Shown piece by piece: positions 56,280 through 64,000 of a DNA stretch of 64,000 nucleotides. Every line of letters starts with the position of its first letter. The stretch's first letter is position 1. The DNA comes from DASQPR01 sp963797675 (GTDB lineage Bacteria; Actinomycetota; Actinomycetes; Mycobacteriales; Micromonosporaceae): positions 310,001-374,000 of the forward strand of contig CAWCQQ010000006.1 of the NCBI GenBank assembly GCA_963797675.1, in the 5' to 3' direction. The notes under the pieces are model-generated. The model ran no database searches. It was not told where the DNA came from and saw only the letters and a program-made list of their open reading frames with translations. The translations under genes were made by a program, and so were the position numbers.

Positions 56280-57947
56280 ATGAACCTGTTGCGAAGAAAA
56301 TCCGGACGAAGAGTGTCAACAGTGGCGCGCCTGCTCGCACTGTTCGGCCTGTTGGCTGGTTCGCTGCTACTACCCGCTACCTCCGCCTATGCCTCCGACT
56401 ACACCGCCGCCAACCTGCCGGACTGGGCAATCGGCCCGTTCACTCGGCAGGCGCAGCCGAACCCGGCTCCGGTGTTGAGCCCGCAGGGCACCGGCTGGGA
56501 GTCGCAACACGTGCTGAATCCCGGTGTGGTCTACCGCAACAACGCGTTCCAGATGCTCTATCGCGCCGACGGCGGAGGTCCGGACCAGATCGGGCTCGCC
56601 ACCAGCACCGACGGCCTGAACTTCAGCCGGAACGCAGCCAATCCGGTGATCACGGACAATGTGCTGCCGTACGAGTCCGGCGGTGTGACCGACCCGCGGT
56701 TGTACGAACTCAACGGCACCTATTACAGCTTCGTTGCCGCCTACAACTGGTCCAACAGTCCTCCGCAGACCATCATGGAGACCACCTCCACTGACCTGGT
56801 TCACTGGACCACGGCGGTGCCGATCGTGCACACCAACTACGACCCCTCGGTCGTCACTGACGGCAACGACACCCCGGTACTGCTCAACACCCAGTACGGC
56901 CCCCGGTACGTCATGTACTACGGCGACAGCGACCCCGCCAAGGGCCGCTTCATCGCCTACTCCACCGATATGAAGACGTGGACGAACAACACCGCGTTCA
57001 ACATGCAGTTCCCGGCCGACTACAACCCGTGGGAGATCTGCGTGGCGGTGACGAACTACCAGACCGTCGCCAACGGGCCGGTCAACCACAACATCGTGAT
57101 GTTCGTAGCGGGCACGATGATGGCCCACGGGCGCTGGTACTACGGCATCAGCGAGGTCGAGTTCTCCGCCACCAATCTCACCCAGCAACTCGGCCAGCTC
57201 ACCGAGGCGTCCCTGAGCCCTTCCACGCCGTACGAGATCAACGGCCGTACCGCACATACCGTGTTCATGAACTCGATCCTGTTCCACAACGGACAGTGGT
57301 ACATGTACTACGGCGCCGCCGACACCGTGATCGGCCTGGCAACCGCGCCGCTGCGATCGAGCGCGCAGACGCCGTTCGCCTCGACCGGGTTCGAGACCGG
57401 TGGCCGGTATCCGGACTGGGTCAACGAAGTCGACAATGGCGGCGGGCAAAGCGGCGGGATCAGCAACGTCAGCGGCTACCCCGGCTACGGACTCGCGGGC
57501 CCGGAAACCGGCATGCGCCAGGAGACCACCCACTCCGGCACCACCGCGCTGATGTACTCCGGTGCCGCCAACGGCAGCGCGAACGACTACGCGTACATGC
57601 AGGTCTTCGACACCTCGGCCCATCCGCCGACCATCGATGCCAACACCACACTGTCGTACTGGATCTATCCGCAGAACTCGAACAACAGTAGCTGCGTGGC
57701 GCTGGACATCGTCTTCAGCGACGGCTCCGCACTGCGCAATCTCGGCGCGACGGATCAGAACGGCAACCGGCTGCATCCCGCCGGCCAGTGCGGGCACCTG
57801 GTTCTGAACCAGTGGAACCAGGTCACCGCCAAGATCGGCGCGGTGGCTGCCGGCAGGACTCCGGTGCGTATCGACCTCGGCTACGACCAGCCGGGCGGTA
57901 ATGGCGGGTTCCGCGGCTACGTCGACGACATCAGCATCACCGGCTGA
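56280..57947 (+). CDS. secreted GH130-like glycosidase/phosphorylase-fold protein with C-terminal module
   Basis: A 555-residue secreted protein. Residues 1-40 form a signal peptide (VARLLALFGLLAGSLLLPATSAYAS). The five-bladed propeller core (45-370) has NPGVVYRNNAFQMLYRADG, then ESGGVTDPRLYELNGTYYSF and TSTDLVHWTTA, the pattern of GH130 (mannoside phosphorylases and mannosidases) and GH43-like folds. The C-terminal 190 residues are a separate beta-domain (FETGGRYPDWVNEVDNGG ... YVDDISITG), probably a carbohydrate-binding module. Most GH130 phosphorylases work inside the cell with phosphate; a secreted one is more likely a hydrolase. The start is ATG 56280 with GGAGG upstream. Alone in its unit. 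Confidence 0.65.
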   Translation: MNLLRRKSGRRVSTVARLLALFGLLAGSLLLPATSAYASDYTAANLPDWAIGPFTRQAQPNPAPVLSPQGTGWESQHVLNPGVVYRNNAFQMLYRADGGGPDQIGLATSTDGLNFSRNAANPVITDNVLPYESGGVTDPRLYELNGTYYSFVAAYNWSNSPPQTIMETTSTDLVHWTTAVPIVHTNYDPSVVTDGNDTPVLLNTQYGPRYVMYYGDSDPAKGRFIAYSTDMKTWTNNTAFNMQFPADYNPWEICVAVTNYQTVANGPVNHNIVMFVAGTMMAHGRWYYGISEVEFSATNLTQQLGQLTEASLSPSTPYEINGRTAHTVFMNSILFHNGQWYMYYGAADTVIGLATAPLRSSAQTPFASTGFETGGRYPDWVNEVDNGGGQSGGISNVSGYPGYGLAGPETGMRQETTHSGTTALMYSGAANGSANDYAYMQVFDTSAHPPTIDANTTLSYWIYPQNSNNSSCVALDIVFSDGSALRNLGATDQNGNRLHPAGQCGHLVLNQWNQVTAKIGAVAAGRTPVRIDLGYDQPGGNGGFRGYVDDISITG

Positions 57948-57989
57948 GTCGAATATATCAGCTGGTATCGATGTTACGGGCACACGTCC

Positions 57990-58023
57990 GACGCCGGGGC
58001 ACGATAGGCTGTGTCCCGGCGTC
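57990..58023 (+). terminator. hairpin terminator
   Basis: GACGCCGGGGCAC (57990-58002) pairs with 58011-58023 with one G.U pair and an 8-base loop. It lies 43 bases after the GH130-like stop. Confidence 0.7.
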
Positions 58024-58043
58024 GGCGGGCGAGGGAGGCAGCT

Positions 58044-59309
58044 GTGAGCCTCTCCACGGACGACCGCAGAGCCCTTCGACGCGGGCGAGTGGCCACATCG
58101 TTGCTGTTCCTCCTGTTCGGCACGGCGCTGGGGGCATGGACGGCGCGCATTCCCGCCGTCAAGGAGCATCTCGGGCTCAGTGATGGCCGATTGAGCTTCG
58201 CGCTGCTCGCGTTCGCCGCCGGTTGCATCGTGGGCATGGCTGTCATCGGGCGCCTCGCCGACCGGTACGGCAGCACCCGCGTGATGATCCCGACGGCGTT
58301 GCTCGAAGGCGTGCTGCTCGTGCCGCCTGCGTACATGCCGAATCTGGTCCTGCTGTGTGCGGCGCTGTTCGTGTTCGGTCTCGTCCACGGCACCCTGAAC
58401 ATCGCCATGAACGCCAACGCGATCGCCGTCCAGCGCGCGTGGGGTGGCCCGATCATGTCGTCGTTTCATGCGGTCTACAGCATCGGCGGTTTCCTCGGCG
58501 CCATCATCGGCAGCCTGTTCGCCCGGGGTTCCATCAGCGTCGGGGCCACGTTCCTCAGTGTCGGCGCCGGCGTCGTCGTCCTCGCCGCGTGGGCATGGTG
58601 GTGGGCGCTCCCGACCGCGCTGATGCCCGGGGTCGATACGTCCCCGGCGTCGTCCGAGGCGGGCACCGCGGTCGCCGTACGGTCGTATGCACTGCTGTTC
58701 CTCGGCGTCCTCGCCCTGTGTGCACTGGTATGCGAGGGTGCGGCCGCCGACTGGAGCGCGGTCTACCTGCGTGACAGTCTCGACAGCAGCGCCGGATTCG
58801 CCGGATTCGCCTATGCGGCCTTCTCGATCCTGATGACCGCCGGGCGGCTGTTCGGGGACCGGCTCGCAACCCGGTTCGGACCGGTCAACCTGGTCCGGTT
58901 CAGTGGAGTCCTAGCCGCCGTCGGTCTGGGGACTGCACTCCTGATCGGTCGGCCGGTTGCCGGTGTGATCGGCTTCGGTGTCCTGGGCGCAGGCATGGCC
59001 TGCATCGCTCCGCAGGTCTACTCGTCGGCCGGGAACCGGGATCCGGCCCGTGCCGGGCGTGCCCTGTCCATGGTCGTCAGCATCGGCTACCTCGGTTTCG
59101 TTCTCGGCCCGATCCTCATCGGTGCGGCCAGCACGGTCGTCGGCCTACCGAAGGCCCTGGCGATTCCGGTCGTGCTGGCGCTCTTCGTCGCCGCCGGTGC
59201 CACGGTGTTGCGACCCCAGCGGGCGGTGACTCAGGCACCGGCCGCGGCCCGGGTCGCGGCGGCTGAACTCGCTGCATCGTCCGGCACCCAGCACGAATCG
59301 GCCGTCTGA
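58044..59309 (+). CDS. MFS family permease
   Basis: A 421-residue 12-helix transporter. Typical MFS loops are visible: MAVIGRLADRYGSTRVMIP between helices 2 and 3 and GRLFGDRLATRFGPVNLVRF at the corresponding second-half position. The N-terminus (LFGTALGAWTARIPAVKEHLGL) matches the fucose/MFS subgroup often annotated as sugar or multidrug transporters. The GTG at 58044 follows GGAGG. It is close to the GH130-like gene but on the far side of a terminator, so co-expression is not assured. Substrate unknown; a sugar is reasonable given the neighbours. Confidence 0.85.
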   Translation: MSLSTDDRRALRRGRVATSLLFLLFGTALGAWTARIPAVKEHLGLSDGRLSFALLAFAAGCIVGMAVIGRLADRYGSTRVMIPTALLEGVLLVPPAYMPNLVLLCAALFVFGLVHGTLNIAMNANAIAVQRAWGGPIMSSFHAVYSIGGFLGAIIGSLFARGSISVGATFLSVGAGVVVLAAWAWWWALPTALMPGVDTSPASSEAGTAVAVRSYALLFLGVLALCALVCEGAAADWSAVYLRDSLDSSAGFAGFAYAAFSILMTAGRLFGDRLATRFGPVNLVRFSGVLAAVGLGTALLIGRPVAGVIGFGVLGAGMACIAPQVYSSAGNRDPARAGRALSMVVSIGYLGFVLGPILIGAASTVVGLPKALAIPVVLALFVAAGATVLRPQRAVTQAPAAARVAAAELAASSGTQHESAV

Positions 59310-59319
59310 CCGCAGCCCA

Positions 59320-59706
59320 ACAGAGAATTCGAAACCGTGACGATCGCGTTCACGAACCCGTCGGCAGTGAACTCTCCGACGTCGAAATCGTGCTCAACAA
59401 GGCACACAACAGCCTCGGGCAATCGGCGAATCGTCGATGAGCATGGCCACCTGTGCCGCGATCAGCCCGCACCGGATCGGCGACGGATCGTTGCTCTGTA
59501 GTACGAGCCTCGCCGTCCGGAAGGCGAAGGATGTCAGGATCCGCGCTCCGGTGAGGTCAAGATCCGCCCCGAATTCTTCGAGCGACTCTCGTGTCTCGAT
59601 ACCCTCGAGGAGCGACACGATGACATCGTCGTGTTCACCCGGAGTCGTCGGCGGTTGATGAGTTCAGCCCGTGAGCCGGTTGAAGGTCTGATTCTGCGAT
59701 CGCCAT
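59320..59706 (-). pseudogene. small cytoplasmic protein, paralog A, frame broken (twice)
   Basis: A coding region from ATG 59706 (MAIAESDLQP...) whose first 23 codons end at TGA 59635-59637 directly after TCC GGG; the conserved body continues in the +1 frame (EHDDVIVSLLEGIETRESLEEF, then SFAFRTARLVLQSNDP, IRCGLIAAQVAMLIDD). The frame shifts again near 59430, giving a C-terminal VVCLVEHDFDVGEFTADGF. The second copy at 59742-60207 is homologous and broken at the same first point. No family recognised. Helical, no membrane segment. The extent of the 3' end is uncertain because it approaches the MFS gene on the other strand. Confidence 0.5.
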
Positions 59707-59741
59707 CTTCTTCTTCCTCGCACTTACCGCAGCGGGAGCCC

Positions 59742-60207
59742 CTAGTTGATCAAGAGCCTCCTTCGGCGATCGGAGCTCCGGTGGTCGGTCCGCGAATTGC
59801 GCAGGCGGTTCCACCTGGGATCTTCGGCGAGGTACGACGCGCCGCGAAAGATCGCGTCAGCATCCCCGCCGGCAGAGTTCGCCGCCGGATAGAGTCGCGA
59901 ATACCAGAGCAGCACGTCACGCATATCGTCCTCGATGAACATCGCCACCTGCAGCGCAATCAGCCCGCACCGGATCTTTCCCGGATCGCCGCTGTGCACC
60001 GCAAGAACCGACATCCGGCCGGCGAACGACTTCAGGACGGCGGCCACCCCCGGAACCAACATCTGCCCGAAATCCTCAAGCGACTGTCGTGTCTCAATGC
60101 CCTCGAGCAACGCCACGATCGCGGCGTCGTGCTCACCCGGACCCCGGCCACGGCTGATAGTTCTCCGCCGCCAACCGCTCGAGCAGGTCCGACTTTGAGG
60201 TCGCCAT
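59742..60207 (-). pseudogene. small cytoplasmic protein, paralog B, frame broken once
   Basis: About 154 residues when the frame is joined. ATG 60207 has GAGGAAAA before it; the first 24 codons (MATSKSDLLERLAAENYQPWP...) end at TGA 60133-60135 after GGG, and the body continues in the +1 frame (EHDAAIVALLEGIETRQSLEDF, AVLKSFAGRMSVLAVHSGDP, IRCGLIALQVAMFIEDDM, then AAGGDADAIFRGASYLAEDP-like). It is homologous to paralog A upstream. A surplus G in TCCGGGTGAG, or a +1 slip at GGG TGA, would reconcile the two parts. Function unknown; these resemble small actinobacterial proteins that sit near toxin/immunity-type genes, but that is only an impression. Confidence 0.55.
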
Positions 60208-60311
60208 TTTTCCTCGCATCATCGATGACGCCGGGAGCATCTAATCGCGGACATGGTAGTGCACACGAGCCAGAAGATCAGCGGTGCTGTGAACGACATA
60301 CCTCGCGGCCG

Positions 60312-60665
60312 TCACGCTGTGTTGTCGCGACTCTCATGGAACCGCTGATGGACTGCTTCTACAATTTGTGTCCGCATCCGTTCCAACGTTTCCCCCGCTG
60401 GAAGCGGCTCCTGCAGCGTGTTTCGAGCCGCGACAGCCAGCTTTTCCGGCCATCTCGGGACGGTGTTGGGGCTGTCCGAACGGCGGTATTTGGCCGCGAA
60501 GTCGGGATCACCGAGGACGGCATACAAGCCGTTGTCTGGTTCGTTTCCACGGCCGGGTCGGAATGAAAAGCGGTGAGTGACGAGTTCGCCGTCTTCGGAC
60601 ACGAAGGTGATGTCGATATCGTCTTCAGATATCACGGACAGGGAGTGCAGCTTCAGCCAGTTCAT
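60312..60665 (-). CDS. hypothetical protein
   Basis: A 117-residue soluble protein from ATG 60665 with GGAG 9 bases upstream; longer readings start in low-complexity sequence and overlap the next gene's region. It begins MNWLKLHSLSVISEDDIDITF and has a charged helical C-terminus (TLERMRTQIVEAVHQRF). No family recognised. Divergent from the membrane protein gene at 60700 with 34 bases between the starts, so the two promoters overlap. Confidence 0.6.
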   Translation of the reverse strand: MNWLKLHSLSVISEDDIDITFVSEDGELVTHRFSFRPGRGNEPDNGLYAVLGDPDFAAKYRRSDSPNTVPRWPEKLAVAARNTLQEPLPAGETLERMRTQIVEAVHQRFHESRDNTA

Positions 60666-60699
60666 GGGTTGAACTCCGATCCTTCGGTACATTTGGAGT

Positions 60700-61179
60700 A
60701 TGGGTTCCGCGATCGTCGTCACCGTCGTCGTCTTGCTCGTTCTCGCTCTCATCTGCGTCGTCGTCGCCGTATCCGCCAGGGGTACCGGACAGACAGTGGC
60801 GATAGTCGGGCTGGTCGTGTCGGCTGCCGCGTTCGCGGTCACGGTGTTCCTGGGCGTACGCGGCGAGGGATCGAGCGGATCGGATCAGCCGTCGCCGATC
60901 GTAAATTCCCCCGTAGCCACGGCATATCCGATCGATATCGGCAAGGCCTGCAAGTGGGCGTACCCGCATCGGGCCAGCGGCCGCGTCGAGGGTACTGCTG
61001 AAGCGATCACATGCCTCGACGGTGCTGGAAAAAGCCTCGGCGGCTTCGATGGCGACTCCGGACACAGCCTCAACGATTGGTGTGCGGACCCGGCTCACAT
61101 CGGCGGCAACTCCGGCCTCCGACAGGCGGAGGCGACGAGCGGTTCGCCGACGAGCTGGCAGTGTGTGCCCATCGGGTGA
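60700..61179 (+). CDS. two-helix membrane protein with extracytoplasmic Cys-containing domain
   Basis: A 159-residue protein. Two hydrophobic helices, residues 5-25 (IVVTVVVLLVLALICVVVAV) and 33-51 (VAIVGLVVSAAAFAVTVFL), precede a polar domain with cysteines in GKACKWAYP, AITCLDG, DWCADPA and SWQCVP; four cysteines suggest two disulfides outside the membrane. No enzyme motif was recognised. ATG at 60700. Function unknown. Confidence 0.6.
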   Translation: MGSAIVVTVVVLLVLALICVVVAVSARGTGQTVAIVGLVVSAAAFAVTVFLGVRGEGSSGSDQPSPIVNSPVATAYPIDIGKACKWAYPHRASGRVEGTAEAITCLDGAGKSLGGFDGDSGHSLNDWCADPAHIGGNSGLRQAEATSGSPTSWQCVPIG

Positions 61180-61278
61180 AATGAACTGTTACATCGAGTA
61201 CTGGCGCAGTTGTCGGTACGGTTGCGGGGTGTCGTGGTCGTGATCGATTGACGCTTCGCCACCCCGGCACGCTCGGAC

Positions 61279-62394
61279 CTAGCCCCACACGTCCGCGGCC
61301 ACCTCCACGATCAAGCGCAGCTTGGCCACTTCCTCCTCGTAGGTCAGGACGTTTCCTTCGACGGTCGAGGAGAATCCGCACTGCGGCGACAGGCACAGCT
61401 GATCCAGCGGGATGTATCGGCTCGCTTCGTCGATGCGTCGCTTGAGGTCGTCCTTGTGTTCCAGCTTGCCGCTCTTCGTGGTGACCAGGCCGAGCACGAC
61501 CATTTTGCCCGGTGGCACGAACCGCAGCGGCGCGAAGGTGCCGGAGCGCTCGTCGTCGAACTCGAGGAAGAAACCGTCGACGTCCAACGAGGAGAACACG
61601 GCCTCGGCGACGAAGTCGTACCCGCCGGACGCGGCCCAGGACGACTGGAAGTTGCCCCGGCACATGTGCGTGGTGACTGCCATGCCCTCGGGTCGATGGC
61701 TGATCGCCTTGTTGATCTGGGCAACGTAACGCTCGTGCTGGTGCAGCGGATCGCCGCCGTGCAGGGCGAGCTGGTCGCGCTGGGCCGGATCGTTCAGGTA
61801 CGCGAGGCTGGTGTCGTCCAGCTGCAGGTAGGTGCAGCCGAGTTCGGCCAGGCCCTGGACCTCCTGGGCGTACGCGGCGGACAGGTCGTCCCAGAACTGA
61901 TCGAGTTCCGGGTAGATGTCGGCCGAGATCGCGGCCCGTCCGCCCCGGTAGTGCACCATGCTCGGCGACGGGATCGTGATCTTCGGCGTCACCGAGGTCA
62001 CCTGCGACGCCAGATAGCGGTACGCGTCCGCGAAGATCGTCTGCGGCAGCGTGATCCGTTCGTCGATGCGCAGGCCGGCCGATGCGAACTCGAGCGTGCC
62101 GGCGCTGTTGAAGAACGTGACGGTCAGGTTCTCGTCGCTCTTGTGCACGCCACCGAGCTGGTAGATGTAGTCCATGTGCCATGAGGTGCGACGGAACTCG
62201 CCGTCGGTGGCCGACTGCAGGCCGACGTCCTCCTGCATCCGTACGACGTCGGTGATCGCTGTGTCCTCGACGGCGCGCAGGTCGTCGGCGGAGATCCGGC
62301 CCGCGGCGTGTTCGGTGCGGGCGGTGATGACTTCCGGTGGCCGCAACAGGCTGCCGACATGGTCGGCGCGGAACGGCGGGGTTGTTCGACGCAT
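61279..62394 (-). CDS. MetE-like cobalamin-independent methyltransferase (single-domain)
   Basis: A 371-residue protein of the methionine synthase II C-terminal domain family, cytoplasmic. Zinc-ligand candidates are the His and Cys in THMCRGN, a Glu in EFDDERSG and the Cys in SPQCGFSS. RADHVGSLLRPPEVI at the start and YLQLDDTSLAYLNDP in the middle are typical of these shorter MetE-like proteins, which act on thiols, homocysteine or unusual substrates. The start codon ATG at 62394 has no well-spaced ribosome site; the first codons might be a few residues longer. Full MetE is about twice as long, so it is not the housekeeping enzyme. Its neighbours give no pathway hint. Confidence 0.82.
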   Translation of the reverse strand: MRRTTPPFRADHVGSLLRPPEVITARTEHAAGRISADDLRAVEDTAITDVVRMQEDVGLQSATDGEFRRTSWHMDYIYQLGGVHKSDENLTVTFFNSAGTLEFASAGLRIDERITLPQTIFADAYRYLASQVTSVTPKITIPSPSMVHYRGGRAAISADIYPELDQFWDDLSAAYAQEVQGLAELGCTYLQLDDTSLAYLNDPAQRDQLALHGGDPLHQHERYVAQINKAISHRPEGMAVTTHMCRGNFQSSWAASGGYDFVAEAVFSSLDVDGFFLEFDDERSGTFAPLRFVPPGKMVVLGLVTTKSGKLEHKDDLKRRIDEASRYIPLDQLCLSPQCGFSSTVEGNVLTYEEEVAKLRLIVEVAADVWG

Positions 62395-62456
62395 GCCTCC
62401 AGCATGCACCTCCGAGCACTGGACTAAAACCAGGCCCGGCTGGGTAGGAGTGCCAG

Positions 62457-63746
<1,290 letters not shown>

Positions 63747-63800
63747 CCACCTGATGCACCGTGATTGCCGCGTGACGCACGGTAGCTAAGCGTGGAAGAT

Positions 63801-63826
63801 CGTGGTCCGGTGTGGCCCAGACCACG
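63801..63826. terminator. small hairpin, possible terminator of the kinase gene
   Basis: CGTGGTC (63801-63807) pairs with GACCACG (63820-63826), 55 bases after the kinase stop. Confidence 0.45.
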
Positions 63827-63880
63827 ACCGGGCGCCGTTTCGGGACGGATTCGCGTGACGCGTCTTCATACAGTGGTCGC

Positions 63881-64000
63881 GTGAGTACATGGCAGCGGCC
63901 GCTGCAGAAGTTTCGGGCGTATCGGCTGTACACGATCGTGGTCCTGATGGGGATCGGCTTCCCGTTCGGCGTGGCCCGCGTCGCGATCGCCGGTGGGGCG
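63881..64000 (+). CDS. membrane protein, N-terminal fragment (partial)
   Basis: Forty codons from GTG 63881 to the window edge. The reading is VSTWQRPLQKFRAYRLYTIV then a hydrophobic segment (VVLMGIGFPFGVARVAIAGG), so it begins with a short basic cytoplasmic end and a first membrane helix. Family cannot be told from this piece. Confidence 0.5.
   Translation, partial: MSTWQRPLQKFRAYRLYTIVVLMGIGFPFGVARVAIAGGA

Noticed and set aside
56370..58469. A 699-codon minus-strand frame across GH130 and the MFS start
   Set aside because: It crosses two plus-strand genes and the terminator between them, and reads as antisense low-complexity sequence.

Overview
The window is high-GC actinobacterial DNA. 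Third codon positions are strongly G/C, GTG starts and 4-base GTGA/ATGA overlaps are common, and the gene set includes an AfsR/SARP regulator, PASTA-free Ser/Thr kinases, a polyphosphate glucokinase end and an actinobacterial ydaO riboswitch in front of an NlpC/P60 gene. A soil filamentous actinomycete that degrades polysaccharides fits; I cannot name the genus from sequence alone. No tRNA, rRNA, CRISPR array, transposase or phage gene was seen.

Region 1 (1-16.9 kb) is a surface-glycan locus. It carries all six enzymes expected for CMP-pseudaminic acid: PseB, PseC, PseH-like, PseG, PseI and PseF. They lie in four divergent or convergent transcription units. Next to the PseH-like gene, and divergent from it, is a three-gene unit encoding an acyl carrier protein, an acyl-AMP ligase and a short-chain reductase. 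This looks like a dedicated acyl-donor supply, and I propose that it feeds an N-acyl group (possibly a hydroxyacyl) to the sugar. Downstream come a putative glycosyltransferase, an unknown protein, a beta-helix protein, a polyprenyl-phosphate GT2 enzyme and a large GT-C-like membrane protein, which together suggest assembly and export of a Pse-containing glycan.

Region 2 (16.9-36.9 kb) mixes secreted enzymes, membrane proteins and signalling genes: a GH87-type alpha-1,3-glucanase/mycodextranase, two DMT-like membrane proteins, a cyclic-di-AMP riboswitch with NlpC/P60 hydrolase, an acyltransferase-3 protein, a kinase-like protein whose catalytic HRD aspartate is Asn and which carries fibronectin-III domains, a FIST plus GGDEF-EAL pair, a LacI regulator divergent from a GH30 enzyme, and a lipoprotein.

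Region 3 (37.4-45.9 kb) holds two adjacent giant modular secreted proteins, a second GH87 enzyme and a PQQ-propeller-like protein. Both end in repeated choice-of-anchor-D/ASH-like and discoidin (F5/8 type C) modules. The coding frame breaks about 34 times between 39.6 and 45.45 kb, nearly always by one extra base. The same one-extra-base pattern breaks genes elsewhere in the window, so sequence error is the leading explanation.

Region 4 (46-64 kb) contains an AfsR/SARP-type regulator, a ROK regulator divergent from a GH3 glycosidase across a perfect palindrome, a secreted GH130-like protein behind another AACGTT-centred palindrome, an MFS permease, a pair of small paralogs each broken at the same GGGTGA site, a MetE-like methyltransferase and an intact Ser/Thr kinase. 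The overall theme is making a decorated cell surface and degrading fungal or plant polysaccharides (alpha-1,3-glucan, GH30/GH3/GH130 substrates).
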